A model generated the notes under the pieces. The model was not told the DNA's origin, searched no databases, and worked only from the letters and a program-made list of their open reading frames with translations. A stretch of DNA of 64,000 nt from Leisingera aquimarina DSM 24565 (GTDB lineage: Bacteria; Pseudomonadota; Alphaproteobacteria; Rhodobacterales; Rhodobacteraceae). The translations under genes were made by a program, and so were the position numbers. The stretch is taken from contig NZ_AXBE01000012.1 in assembly GCF_000473165.1 (NCBI RefSeq), positions 45,644-109,643 on the forward strand. The letters are read 5' to 3'. Of the stretch, positions 41,457-50,585 are shown in pieces (position 1 is the first letter of the stretch; every line of letters begins with the position of its first letter).

Positions 41457-43121
41457 ATGACTTTGACGCTCAACAAGATCACGTCCCAACGTGGTATCTC
41501 GGTAGGGGAGGCCACTAAGAAGATCTCCGATCTCGGATGGAATCCGTCCTACGTCCAGGAGGCCGCCACCTTCCCAACCGACTACAAGATCACCAAGGCC
41601 CCGCGCGACCCGATGAAACAGGTCCTGCGCTCTTACTTCCCGATGGAAGAGGAAAAGGACAACCGTGTTTACGGCGCGCTCGACGCGGCGCTGCGCGGCG
41701 ACATGTTCCGCAACGTGGAGCCGCGCTGGATCGAATGGATGAAGCTGTTTCTGGCAATCATTCCATTCCCCGAGATCTCGGCCGCGCGGTCGATGGCCAT
41801 GGTGGCGCGCCTGTCACCGGGCGAGGACCTGCGCACCGGCTTCACCATGCAGATGGTCGATGAATTCCGTCACTCCACGATCCAGATGAATCTGAAGAAG
41901 TGGTACATGGAAAACTACATCGACCCGGCGGGCTTCGACATTACCGAAGAAGCCTTCGGCAAGTGCTATGCCACCACCATTGGCCGCCAGTTCGGCGAAG
42001 GGTTCATCACCGGCGACACCATGACCGCCGCCTGCATGTACCTGACCGTGGTGGCGGAAACCGCCTTCACCAACACGCTCTTCGTGGCCATGCCCTCGGA
42101 AGCGGCGCGGAATGGCGACTATGCGCTGCCCACGGTGTTCCTCTCGGTCCAGTCGGACGAAAGCCGCCACATCGGCAATGGCCATTCCCTTCTGATGGCC
42201 GCGCTGAAGGAGCCGGAGAACCACCTGCTGCTGGAGCGTGACCTGCGCTACGCCTTCTGGCAGAACCACGCCATCGTTGACGCCGCCATCGGGACGTTTA
42301 TCGAATACGGCACCACCAACCGCGACAAGGAAAAGGAATCCTATGCGGAGATGTGGCACCGGTGGATCTTTGAGGACTACTATCGGACCTACATGCTGCC
42401 GCTCGAAAAGTATGGCGTGAAGGTCCATCACGACGACGTCCAGGAAGCCTGGAAGCGGATCACCGAAAAGAACTACGTCCACAAAGTCGCCCAGTTCTTC
42501 GCCGTCGGCTGGCCTGTCAACTTCTGGCGCATTGAAGCCCAGACCGAGAAGGACTTCGAGTGGTTTGAGCACAAGTACCCGGGCTGGTACGCCGAGTTCG
42601 GCGAGTTCTGGAAGTGGTACGCGAAACTGTCGAAGCCGGGCGAGAAGGTCGTCACCTTCAACGAGGAAACCGGTTACGTCTATCCGCACCGCTGCTGGTC
42701 GTGCCTCGTGCCCTGCCTGATCCGCGAGGACATGGTGGTCGACGAGATCGACGGCGAGCTGCACACCTTCGCCCATGAGCTGGACCGGTGGACCGCGGTC
42801 GAGGCCTTCTCGGACGAATACCAGGGTCGGCCTACCCCGGCGATGGGCAAGTTCTCGGGCAAGCGTGAATGGGAAACCGTCTATGACGGCTGGGACCTGG
42901 CGGATGCCATCAAGGATCTCAACTTTGTCCGCGAAGACGGCGAAACCCTGGTGCCGCAGCCGCACCTGCGGTTCGACAACAAGGACATGTGGAAGCTGGA
43001 GCATGTCCGCGGCCACACCCTGGCTTCGCCGCTGAAAGCGCTGCGAGCCATGTCGCCCAGCGATCGCGAGGCGCACATCGCCGACTATCGTGCAGGCTTC
43101 ACCATCAATCCCTGCAACTGA
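41457..43121 (+). CDS. mimA: Soluble di-iron monooxygenase hydroxylase alpha subunit (MimA/PrmA type)
   Basis: The 554-aa catalytic subunit of a propane/acetone-type binuclear iron monooxygenase inserts oxygen into small alkanes, ketones or phenols. The di-iron ligands are visible as two E-x2-H motifs: MVDEFRHSTIQMN and SVQSDESRHIGNGH, with further Glu in the neighbouring helices (MVARLSPGEDLRTGF; LTVVAETAFTNTLFV). The C-terminal cysteine-containing HRCWSCLVPCLIRED is typical of the PrmA/MimA group. The start at 41457 follows TAAGGAGG; the longer frame from 41022 includes the promoter and is wrong. It is the first of a long operon. The substrate is inferred only from the gene order. Confidence 0.93.
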   Translation: MTLTLNKITSQRGISVGEATKKISDLGWNPSYVQEAATFPTDYKITKAPRDPMKQVLRSYFPMEEEKDNRVYGALDAALRGDMFRNVEPRWIEWMKLFLAIIPFPEISAARSMAMVARLSPGEDLRTGFTMQMVDEFRHSTIQMNLKKWYMENYIDPAGFDITEEAFGKCYATTIGRQFGEGFITGDTMTAACMYLTVVAETAFTNTLFVAMPSEAARNGDYALPTVFLSVQSDESRHIGNGHSLLMAALKEPENHLLLERDLRYAFWQNHAIVDAAIGTFIEYGTTNRDKEKESYAEMWHRWIFEDYYRTYMLPLEKYGVKVHHDDVQEAWKRITEKNYVHKVAQFFAVGWPVNFWRIEAQTEKDFEWFEHKYPGWYAEFGEFWKWYAKLSKPGEKVVTFNEETGYVYPHRCWSCLVPCLIREDMVVDEIDGELHTFAHELDRWTAVEAFSDEYQGRPTPAMGKFSGKREWETVYDGWDLADAIKDLNFVREDGETLVPQPHLRFDNKDMWKLEHVRGHTLASPLKALRAMSPSDREAHIADYRAGFTINPCN

Positions 43122-43132
43122 TCACGGCCATC

Positions 43133-43158
43133 GCCGGGGCTGCGACAGCGGCCCCGGC
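43133..43158 (+). other. Intercistronic hairpin between mimA and mimB
   Basis: A perfect stem GCCGGGGC/GCCCCGGC with a 10-base loop starts 11 bases after the mimA stop. No T-run follows. The arms resemble those of the hairpin at 45771-45805, so both may adjust subunit ratios by protecting upstream mRNA. Confidence 0.5.
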
Positions 43159-43193
43159 ACCCCCCGCAATCACGGGAGAGGGAGGAGACAACA

Positions 43194-44252
43194 ATGACGG
43201 ACATCTACAACGTGCGCCTTGAGCCGGTCGGCGTGGAGTTCGAGGTCGAGGACGGTGAATACATCCTTGACGCCGCCTTTCGCCAGGGCATCGCGCTGCC
43301 GCATGGCTGCAAGGAGGGCCAATGCTCGGCCTGCAAGTGCGTCCAGCTCGACGGCGAGTCCGAGATGGAGAACTATTCGACCTTTGCGCTCAACGACATG
43401 GAAAAGGACGGCGGCCATATTCTGATGTGCCGCTCCCTGGCGCTCAGCGATCTCGAGATCGAACTGCTGAATTACGATGAAGAGGTGCTGTCCAAAAGCA
43501 TCCCGGTCAAGCAGTTCACCGGCCGGATCACCGATTTCCAGAAGCTCACCCATGACATTCGCGGAGTCCAGATCGTACTGGATTCGCCTTTGAAATTCTG
43601 GGCGGGTCAATATGTCGACATCACGGTCAAAACCGAAGAAGGGGAGGAGATTACACGCTCGTTCTCCATGGCAAATCCGCCGAGCGAAACCCAAAAACTC
43701 GGCTTCATCATCAAGAAATACCCCGACGGACGGTTCAGCAACGAGCTCGACGACGGCGGCATCAAGGCCGGAGCAGAAGTCAGCATCGAAGGCCCCTACG
43801 GCATGTGCTTCCGACGCGAAGAGCGGCAAGGACCCGTGATCCTCGTCGGCGCCGGCTCGGGCATGTCGCCGGTCTGGTCAATCCTGAATGACCAGGTGGC
43901 CAGCGGCGAAGATCGTCCGGTTTACTTCTACTATGGCGCCCGCACGCAGGACGATCTTTTCAAGCTCGACGAGATTAGCGCCATCACCGGCGCCCATCCC
44001 AATGTCGAATTTATCCCCGTCCTCAGCCATGAGGAAGAGGGCAACGGATGGGCCGGGGCGCGCGGCTTCGTGCACGAATATGTGGACACGCACCTGCGCG
44101 AGCTGGGGATCGACGGCGAGGGCGATGTCTATGCCTGCGGCCCGCCGCCGATGATCGACGCGCTGACGCCGGTGCTCTTCATGCACGACTTCGATACCGA
44201 CCGCATCTTCTACGACAAGTTCACGCCCACGTCCGGTTCTTCGGGCCACTGA
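43194..44252 (+). CDS. mimB: Monooxygenase NADH-dependent reductase component
   Basis: The 352-aa electron-transfer protein has an N-terminal plant-type [2Fe-2S] ferredoxin domain (HGCKEGQCSACKCVQL, C-x4-C-x2-C, with the fourth Cys in GGHILMCRSL), an FAD domain (EEITRSFSMANPPSETQKLG, RxFSMA flavin motif) and an NAD-binding domain (VILVGAGSGMSPVWSIL; DVYACGPPPMIDALTPVLF). It passes electrons from NADH to the hydroxylase. The position between the alpha and beta hydroxylase genes is the order known for mimABCD/prmABCD. A GGGAGGAG sequence precedes the start. Confidence 0.93.
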   Translation: MTDIYNVRLEPVGVEFEVEDGEYILDAAFRQGIALPHGCKEGQCSACKCVQLDGESEMENYSTFALNDMEKDGGHILMCRSLALSDLEIELLNYDEEVLSKSIPVKQFTGRITDFQKLTHDIRGVQIVLDSPLKFWAGQYVDITVKTEEGEEITRSFSMANPPSETQKLGFIIKKYPDGRFSNELDDGGIKAGAEVSIEGPYGMCFRREERQGPVILVGAGSGMSPVWSILNDQVASGEDRPVYFYYGARTQDDLFKLDEISAITGAHPNVEFIPVLSHEEEGNGWAGARGFVHEYVDTHLRELGIDGEGDVYACGPPPMIDALTPVLFMHDFDTDRIFYDKFTPTSGSSGH

Positions 44253-44297
44253 CGGTCCGAACGCTCGTGACGTGAACGAAACCCAAGGGAGGCAATC

Positions 44298-45359
44298 ATG
44301 CCAGCAACATCCAGCTCAGTCGGATCCGGTGCCGCCGGTGCCGCGGAATTCACCGGCTCCAAGAGCCGTAAGTACAATTACTTCGAACCGCGCGGCAAAC
44401 GGGCGACCCACTACGAGGATGTCACCGTCGACGTCCAGCCCGATCCCGATCGCTACCTGATTCAGAACTGGATCATCGAGTTCGAGGGCGGCAAGGGCGG
44501 CGGCGCTTACCAGAAGGACAACACAGCGGCGCTGTCGTCGAACTGGCACGCCTTCCGCGCGCCCGACCAGGAATGGGAGCGCACCCACTACCAGCGCCAG
44601 TCCAAGATCGAGACCATGGTGCAGAATGTGATCTCGAACGCCCGCAAGGCCGGCGCGCATAAGGTCTTCGACAAGAACTGGCAGACCATCCTCCAGAAAC
44701 ACCTGGGCGCGTGGAAACACGCGGAATTCGGCCTCGGCACCTCGCTCATGCAGGCGCAGCGCTACGGCTACACCCAGATGATCAACAACGCCACGCTGAC
44801 CAATTCCTCCTACAAGATGCGCCTGACCCAGGACATCACGCTCTACCTGGCCGAGATCGGCATGGACATCGACGGCTGGGATGACACCCTGGGCAAGAAG
44901 GTGTGGCTGGAAGATCCGATCTGGCAGCCCTGCCGCGAGGCGATCGAAACGATTATGGGCTCGGAAGACTACCTCGAGCAGTATTTTGCCATCAATATCG
45001 TCTTTGAGCCGATGGTGGGCGAGCTGATCCGCTCGGGCTTCTTCATGCAGGCGGCCGCGGCCAACAACGACTTTATCACCCCGCCGGTGATTTCCGCCGC
45101 CGAAGCTGACTATGAGCGCAACCTCGCGAACACCGTCGACCTGATCTACCTGCTGGCGCACGACGAAGAGCATGGCGAACACAACCGCGCGCTCTTCAAG
45201 GCCTGGCTCGCCAAGCATGGCGACTTGGCTGAAAAGGCCGCTGCCGCGCTGCAGCCGATCTGGTCGCAGCCGCATTCTAAGCCGGTCTCCTTCGAGGACG
45301 TCAAAGCCGTCTCACAAGAGCGCCTTGGCAGGATCATCGCCGAATTGGGCCTGTCGTAA
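44298..45359 (+). CDS. mimC: Monooxygenase hydroxylase beta subunit
   Basis: The 353-aa structural subunit has the ferritin-like fold of the di-iron monooxygenase family but no metal site. Recognisable segments are SRKYNYFEPRGKRATHYEDV at the N-terminus, FGLGTSLMQAQRYGYTQMIN in the middle, and EQYFAINIVFEPMVGELIRS and LIYLLAHDEEHGEHNRALFK towards the end. It pairs with the alpha subunit in an (alpha-beta)2 hydroxylase. The start follows AGGGAGGCAATC. The coupling-protein gene follows after 23 bases. Confidence 0.92.
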   Translation: MPATSSSVGSGAAGAAEFTGSKSRKYNYFEPRGKRATHYEDVTVDVQPDPDRYLIQNWIIEFEGGKGGGAYQKDNTAALSSNWHAFRAPDQEWERTHYQRQSKIETMVQNVISNARKAGAHKVFDKNWQTILQKHLGAWKHAEFGLGTSLMQAQRYGYTQMINNATLTNSSYKMRLTQDITLYLAEIGMDIDGWDDTLGKKVWLEDPIWQPCREAIETIMGSEDYLEQYFAINIVFEPMVGELIRSGFFMQAAAANNDFITPPVISAAEADYERNLANTVDLIYLLAHDEEHGEHNRALFKAWLAKHGDLAEKAAAALQPIWSQPHSKPVSFEDVKAVSQERLGRIIAELGLS

Positions 45360-45382
45360 CTCTCTGAAAAGGAACTGGAACC

Positions 45383-45757
45383 ATGTCTAGCACAGCGCGC
45401 AACGCGTCCAACCAGAACATCTTCAAATCAATGAAGGACATCGACCTGACCTCACGCGAGGTCTCGCACCAGTGCGGCGTCACCATGAACGACAGCGTCG
45501 AGGCCCGCGCCATCGCCGAGTTCATGGAGGAAAATGACCCCAAGGTCACGATCACCTACAACCCGGCGACCATTCGGATCGATGGCGAGGGCAAGCTTAT
45601 CTTCAAGATGAGCGAGATCACCGAGTACCTGGGCCGCGAGATGACCGCCGAGACCTTCGAGGTCAACACCTCGACCCACTACGGGCGGATGGTCCGGGTC
45701 GACGACGATACCGTGATCCTGTTCGGCGACATGAACGAGGTCATGGAATTCATCTGA
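45383..45757 (+). CDS. mimD: Monooxygenase coupling/effector protein
   Basis: The 124-aa MmoB/DmpM-type regulatory protein has no cofactor. The typical sequence is REVSHQCGVTMNDSVEARAI, AEFMEENDPKVTITYNPATI, RIDGEGKLIFKMSEITEYLG and a terminal HYGRMVRVDDDTVILFGDMN. It binds the hydroxylase and gates oxygen and substrate access. It is the last of the four structural genes; a strong hairpin follows before the amidohydrolase gene. Confidence 0.92.
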   Translation: MSSTARNASNQNIFKSMKDIDLTSREVSHQCGVTMNDSVEARAIAEFMEENDPKVTITYNPATIRIDGEGKLIFKMSEITEYLGREMTAETFEVNTSTHYGRMVRVDDDTVILFGDMNEVMEFI

Positions 45758-45770
45758 TCGACCGCTGACA

Positions 45771-45805
45771 GCTCCGGGGCTGCTGCATCTGCACGGCCCC
45801 GGAGC
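45771..45805 (+). other. Intercistronic hairpin between mimD and amidohydrolase gene
   Basis: A perfect 10-bp stem GCTCCGGGGC/GCCCCGGAGC with a 15-base loop, without a T-run, separates the four enzyme genes from the accessory genes. It would be a good barrier to 3' exonucleases or a partial attenuator. Confidence 0.55.
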
Positions 45806-45839
45806 CCGCGACAACTCAGCCAATGCAAGGGAGGACACC

Positions 45840-46865
45840 ATGTTCAAGACACCGGACGGAAAAGAGATCTTCGTTCTCGACGGGCACACCCATTTCTGGG
45901 ACGGCAGCCCCGAGAACCAGGCGAATGTACACGGCAAGCAGTTCATCGACTGCTTCTATGCCTATCACACCAATCTGAGCCCCGAGGACCAGCTCTGGGA
46001 GAAGGCCAGGTTCGAGAAGTACTCCGAGGACGACATCTATCGCGACCTGTTCGTCGACGGACCCGACGACATGGCGATCATCCAGTCGACCTATCTGAAC
46101 GACTTCTACAAGAACGGGTTTTCCTCGATCGAACGCTCGTCGTCGATGGCCCAACGCCACCCGGAGCGCTTTATCGTCAACGGCAGTTTCGATCCCCGCG
46201 ATGGCGAAAAGGCGCTGGAATACATCCACTATATGAAGGAAAACTTCGATATCAAGGGCGTGAAGATGTACACGGCCGAGTGGAGCGGCGACAGCAAGGG
46301 CTGGGCGCTGAACGATCCGGCAGCATACAAGTGCTTTGAGCTGTGCGAGAAACTGGGTATCAAGAACATCCACGTCCACAAGGGGCCAACGATCATCCCT
46401 CTGTCGAAGGATGCTTTCGATGTCCATGACGTCGACCACGCCGCCACCGATTTCCAGGGCCTCAACTGGATCATCGAACATTGCGGCCTTCCGCGGCTCG
46501 ACGATTTCTGCTGGATCGCGACCCAGGAAACCAACGTCTATGGCGGGCTGGCGGTGGCGATGCCCTTCATCCATTCGCGCCCGCGCTACTTCGGCGAAGT
46601 GATTGCGGAACTGCTGTGGTGGGTTGGCGAAGACAAGCTTTTGTTCGGCTCGGACTACGCGATCTGGACACCGCAGTGGCTGGTCGAGAAGTTTTGGGAC
46701 TACCAGATCCCCGAGGACATCTCGGCAGAACGCGGCGGCGTGCAGCTGACCGACGATGTGAAAGAGAAGATCCTCGGGCTGAACGCGGCCAAGCTTTATA
46801 ACATCGACGTGGCCGCCAAGAAAGCAGAACTGGCCGGCGCCCCTGTCCAGATCGCGGCGGAGTAG
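45840..46865 (+). CDS. Amidohydrolase-family protein of the monooxygenase operon
   Basis: The 341-aa TIM-barrel metal hydrolase is of the Amidohydro_2 group. The first-strand metal motif HxH is in VLDGHTHFWDGSPENQ; KGVKMYTAEWSGDSKGW and NIHVHKGPTIIPLSKDAFDV supply further His residues, and the last strand has LLFGSDYAIWTPQWLVEKFW with the conserved Asp. A homologue occupies the same place in known mim/prm clusters, but its reaction is not established as far as I know. It begins after GGGAGGACACC and ends 4 bases before the DUF59 gene. Confidence 0.88.
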   Translation: MFKTPDGKEIFVLDGHTHFWDGSPENQANVHGKQFIDCFYAYHTNLSPEDQLWEKARFEKYSEDDIYRDLFVDGPDDMAIIQSTYLNDFYKNGFSSIERSSSMAQRHPERFIVNGSFDPRDGEKALEYIHYMKENFDIKGVKMYTAEWSGDSKGWALNDPAAYKCFELCEKLGIKNIHVHKGPTIIPLSKDAFDVHDVDHAATDFQGLNWIIEHCGLPRLDDFCWIATQETNVYGGLAVAMPFIHSRPRYFGEVIAELLWWVGEDKLLFGSDYAIWTPQWLVEKFWDYQIPEDISAERGGVQLTDDVKEKILGLNAAKLYNIDVAAKKAELAGAPVQIAAE

Positions 46866-46869
46866 GGCG

Positions 46870-47673
46870 ATGCTGGTGGCCAATCTCAAGGCAGAGCTGG
46901 AAACCGATGTCTGGGAATGTCTCGACGCAGTGACAGACCCGGAGCTTGATGAGCCCATCACCGACATGGGCTTTGTCGAGCGGATCGAGGTCACGGACGC
47001 GAAGAAGGTGCGGGTAGAGTTCCGGCTCCCAACCTATTGGTGCTCGCCAAACTTCGCCTTCCTTATGGCCTTCGGTATCCGGAAGGAGGTTACGTCGATC
47101 CCTTGGGTTGTCGAGGCCGAGGTGCAGCTGAACGATCATTGCTTCGGTGAAAAGGTCAACGAAGGCGTCAATAGCGGCCGTGCATACCACCAAATCTTCG
47201 CAGAATACTGCGACGGTGCGCGGCTCGACGAGGTGGTCGACACCTTCCTCGCCAAGGCCTTCGACCGGCGTCAGGAAACCGTGCTGCTTGGATTGCAGGC
47301 GCTGGGGCATGACGCAGAAGATATCGTCTCAATGTCCCTTGGCCAGCTTCGGCGTGTGGTTTTCAGCGGCGAAGAGGAGCTGCGGCAATTGCCGCGTTAC
47401 CTTGATCTCCTCTTGTCCCAGGGGCTGGCGTCCGAGCCGCATGATTTGGCCTTCCCCTCATGGGACGGAGACGAGATCGCTCCGCATGAGCTCAGGGCGC
47501 ATCTTGCCAAGCTGCGCAGCACGCGGATCAACATGGAGTTCAACGGGGCGCTGTGCCGGGGGCTCGCCAAAACGCGCTACAAAGAGGTCGAAATCGGGCC
47601 CGATGGCCCGACTCTGATCGACTTCATCGAAGGCCGCGTTCCGTCTCGGGAAAAACTCGCTGCGCGAGGGTAA
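46870..47673 (+). CDS. DUF59/MIP18-domain protein of the monooxygenase operon
   Basis: The 267-aa protein has an N-terminal DUF59 (FeS assembly/PaaD-like) domain with the typical WECLDAVTDPELDEPITDMG and the Cys-containing PTYWCSPNFAFLMAFGIRKE. The C-terminal part (FDRRQETVLLGLQALGHDAE, LRQLPRYLDLLLSQGLASEP) is specific to this cluster type. DUF59 proteins help to insert iron-sulphur or iron centres, so a role in loading the di-iron site or the reductase cluster is plausible, though inferred. It starts 4 bases after the amidohydrolase stop. Confidence 0.82.
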   Translation: MLVANLKAELETDVWECLDAVTDPELDEPITDMGFVERIEVTDAKKVRVEFRLPTYWCSPNFAFLMAFGIRKEVTSIPWVVEAEVQLNDHCFGEKVNEGVNSGRAYHQIFAEYCDGARLDEVVDTFLAKAFDRRQETVLLGLQALGHDAEDIVSMSLGQLRRVVFSGEEELRQLPRYLDLLLSQGLASEPHDLAFPSWDGDEIAPHELRAHLAKLRSTRINMEFNGALCRGLAKTRYKEVEIGPDGPTLIDFIEGRVPSREKLAARG

Positions 47674-47739
47674 CTCGCCGGAAATTCACATGAAATCAGG
47701 ACGGCACCCAGGCATTCGTCTGGGCCGATGGAGGAAGAT

Positions 47740-49371
47740 ATGGCTAAACTCATGGTACACGGCAAGACTGCCCGCAATTGTCTGGCCCGCGGGGTCGCAC
47801 GGCTTGCGGCAGCGGTGGAACCGACGCTTGGGCCCAAGGGGCTGAATGCAATGGTGGACCGCCCGGTGGGCACCCCGGTAGTGACCCGCGACGGGGTCAG
47901 CATTGCCTCTGAGATCGAACTCAACGACCGTTTCGAGAACATGGGCGCCCAGGTGGTGCGCGAGGTTTCAATGCAGACCAATGACGTGGCGGGCGACGGC
48001 ACTACAACCGCCATTGTGCTGGCCAACGCACTGATCCAGCGCGGCGTGGATCTGACTGATAATGGTGTCAAGCCGGTGGATCTCTGCAAGGGGATCGATC
48101 TAGCGGTAGCGCGAGTGGTCGACGCGATTGATGCCTCCTCTCTCGATTGCGACGACCACCCGGAGTACCTTGAGGCGGTGGCGCGCGTGTCGTCGACTGA
48201 TCCCAAACTGGGCGAGCTGGTGGCAGAAGCCTATCGCCGGGTCGGCCGCGATGGCGTCATCTCGGCCGACTTCGGTGTCACCATTGAAACCACGATGGAT
48301 GTGGTCGAAGGCATGTCTTTCGAGCGCGGCTACATCTCGCACCACATGGTCACCGACCGCGAGCACATGGAAGCGGTGCTGCGCAATCCGCTGATCCTGC
48401 TGACTGACCAGAAGATCCTGAAGCCCGGGACGCTGGACTCCGCCATCTCGATTGCTGATGCCGAGAACCGCCCGCTTCTGATTGTCGCGGAAGAGATCGC
48501 GCCCGAAGTGGTGGTCAAACTGCTGGAGGCCGGCGGCGCGGGGAAATACTTGATCGTGCATCCGCCGGAATACGGCCATTGGCGCACCGCGATGATGGAC
48601 GACCTGGCCATTCTTACCGGCGGCGAGGTTCTGGCCCGCGATCTGGGCAAGAAGATCGAGAATGTCACGCTGGCGCAGCTGGGCGGGGCGGAAATGGTCC
48701 GCTCCCACGCCTCGGGCACCTCTGTGCTGCGCGGCGAGGGCGATCCGGAGGCGATCACTGCCCGCCGCAACCAGGTGCAGCGCCAGCATGACGTGGCGCC
48801 GCCGAACATCGAGAAGGACAAGCTGCGCGAGCGGCTGTCGAAACTGACGGGCGGCAGCGCGATTATCTATGCGGGCGGTTTCACCCCGGTCGAGCAGAAG
48901 CGCACGATCCAGCTGATCGAGGACGCGCTCTGTGCGGTCCAGGCGGCAGCCGCGGATGGCGTGGTCGCCGGCGGCGGGACGGCGCTGGCGCAGATCTCCG
49001 GCTGCCTCGACAAGATCGACGCGCTAGGCGACGTGGCCAAGGGCATCCAGCTGGTCCGGTCGATCCTGACCGAACCGGTCCGCCGCATTGCCCGCAATGC
49101 CGGGGCCGACGTGGCCGCCGTGGCGCAAGCCGTGTCCGAGGGCCCGCCGGCTCACGGCTACAACGCCGCCACCGGCACCTACGGTAACATGTTCGAGGCC
49201 GGCATTGTCGATCCCGCCCGTGTGCCTGCCAGCGCGCTGGTCAACGCGGCCTCGGTCGCGACACTGATCCTGACCACGGAAACCTTGGTCGGCGATCTCG
49301 AAGAAGGCGAGGCCGACCCGACCGAAGGCCCCGCCCGCGGTGGCGGTGCCGAGCTTCTGGGCCGCGCCTGA
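47740..49371 (+). CDS. mimG: Dedicated GroEL-like chaperonin (MimG type)
   Basis: The 543-aa group I chaperonin has the normal ATP-binding segments (PTLGPKGLNAMVDRPVGTPV, NDVAGDGTTTAIVLANALIQ) and GroEL fold order, but is clearly divergent from housekeeping GroEL. Its C-terminus (LVGDLEEGEADPTEGPARGG, then GAELLGRA) lacks the GGM-repeat tail. Mycobacterial MimG is needed to fold the MimA hydroxylase, and this gene has the same setting. No groES gene is nearby, so it must use the host GroES or none. The start at 47740 follows GGAGGAAG. Confidence 0.92.
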   Translation: MAKLMVHGKTARNCLARGVARLAAAVEPTLGPKGLNAMVDRPVGTPVVTRDGVSIASEIELNDRFENMGAQVVREVSMQTNDVAGDGTTTAIVLANALIQRGVDLTDNGVKPVDLCKGIDLAVARVVDAIDASSLDCDDHPEYLEAVARVSSTDPKLGELVAEAYRRVGRDGVISADFGVTIETTMDVVEGMSFERGYISHHMVTDREHMEAVLRNPLILLTDQKILKPGTLDSAISIADAENRPLLIVAEEIAPEVVVKLLEAGGAGKYLIVHPPEYGHWRTAMMDDLAILTGGEVLARDLGKKIENVTLAQLGGAEMVRSHASGTSVLRGEGDPEAITARRNQVQRQHDVAPPNIEKDKLRERLSKLTGGSAIIYAGGFTPVEQKRTIQLIEDALCAVQAAAADGVVAGGGTALAQISGCLDKIDALGDVAKGIQLVRSILTEPVRRIARNAGADVAAVAQAVSEGPPAHGYNAATGTYGNMFEAGIVDPARVPASALVNAASVATLILTTETLVGDLEEGEADPTEGPARGGGAELLGRA

Positions 49372-49432
49372 GCGCGGTTTCACACCCGAGGGGTCGGGCG
49401 TTCCGGCCTTTCCCGAGCAAAGGACATAGACC

Positions 49433-50476
49433 ATGAAAGCAGCGAGACTCTACGAATACGATCCCGGCATGAACGTCGAGTTGAAGATTGAGGACGTCGC
49501 CGCGCCCACGATCACGGCCCCGGACGAGGTGATCGTCAAGGTCGGCGCAGCGGGCCTCTGCCGCACCGATCTGCACATCATCGAAGGCGTCTGGAAGGAC
49601 ATCATGGACACCAAGGGCAACCTGCTGCCTTATGTGATGGGCCATGAAAACGCTGGTTGGGTCGAGGACGTGGGCAGCAATGTCACTTCGGTCAAACCCG
49701 GCGACGCGGTGATCTGTCACCCGTTCAACGCCTGCGGTATCTGCCTGGAATGCCGCTATGGCCATGACATGTACTGCGACCACGGCAAGTTCCCCGGTCT
49801 CGGACTGGATGGTGGCTTTGCTGAGTATTTCAAGACCAACGAACGCTCGGTCATCAAGCTGAACACCGGCATCACGCCGCTGAGCGTCGCGCCGATGGCC
49901 GATGCCGGGATCACCGCCTACCGCGCTGCCAAAAAGGCCGCGAAACTTCTCAATCCAGGCGGTTATGTCCTGCTTCTGGGCATTGGCGGGCTGGGCCATA
50001 TCGCGCTCCAGGTGCTTAAGCACACCTGCGGCGCACGGGTCATCGCGGTGGACCGGGAACCGGCGGCGCAGGTGCTGGCCAAGGAGCTGGGGGCCGACAT
50101 CGTGCTCGACGGCGGGCCGAACTTGATCGACGAGGTCAAGGACCTGACTGGCGGCGGGGTGCATGTGGCGATTGATTTCGTCGGTGAGCACGGCACCGAG
50201 AACATCTGCTGGAAGCTGCTGCGCCAGGGCGGCGAGCTGATCATGGTGGGCTATGGCGGCATGGTCGAAGTGCCGACGCTGGAGCTGGTTGCCAACGAGA
50301 TCAAGATCGGCGGCAGCCTCGTGGGCGACTTCGTCGAATTGGTCGAGCTGATGGAGATGAACGCCGACGGAAAGGTCACGATGCACCAGACCGAATACAA
50401 GCTGGCCAACATCAACGAGGCGATTTCTGACTTCAAGGATCGCAAGTTTACCGGACGCGGCGTGATCGTACCCTGA
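49433..50476 (+). CDS. adh: Zinc-dependent alcohol dehydrogenase (MDR family)
   Basis: The 347-aa medium-chain dehydrogenase has the catalytic zinc region GLCRTDLHIIEG and GHENAGWVEDVGS, the structural zinc cysteines in FNACGICLECRYGHDMYCDH, and the NAD-binding motif GIGGLGHIALQVLKH with the Asp of DREPAAQV, suggesting NAD preference. It would oxidise the alcohol made by the monooxygenase. Its counterpart lies in the same position in known propane/acetone monooxygenase clusters. Some 60 bases separate it from the chaperonin gene. Confidence 0.92.
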   Translation: MKAARLYEYDPGMNVELKIEDVAAPTITAPDEVIVKVGAAGLCRTDLHIIEGVWKDIMDTKGNLLPYVMGHENAGWVEDVGSNVTSVKPGDAVICHPFNACGICLECRYGHDMYCDHGKFPGLGLDGGFAEYFKTNERSVIKLNTGITPLSVAPMADAGITAYRAAKKAAKLLNPGGYVLLLGIGGLGHIALQVLKHTCGARVIAVDREPAAQVLAKELGADIVLDGGPNLIDEVKDLTGGGVHVAIDFVGEHGTENICWKLLRQGGELIMVGYGGMVEVPTLELVANEIKIGGSLVGDFVELVELMEMNADGKVTMHQTEYKLANINEAISDFKDRKFTGRGVIVP

Positions 50477-50521
50477 CACGCAGTCCGGCTCCCCGAGGCG
50501 CGCCGCCCGTGCGCCTTCCCT

Positions 50522-50552
50522 CGCGGGCCTGCGCCCTTCCCGTGTGCCCGCG
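50522..50552 (+). other. Intercistronic hairpin between adh and VOC gene
   Basis: A stem CGCGGGC/GCCCGCG with a 17-base loop lies in the 109-base gap, without a T-run. It separates the conserved monooxygenase part of the operon from the following oxidoreductase part. Confidence 0.4.
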
Positions 50553-50585
50553 GGGCTCCTTACCACCTGCAATGCCGAGGACATC

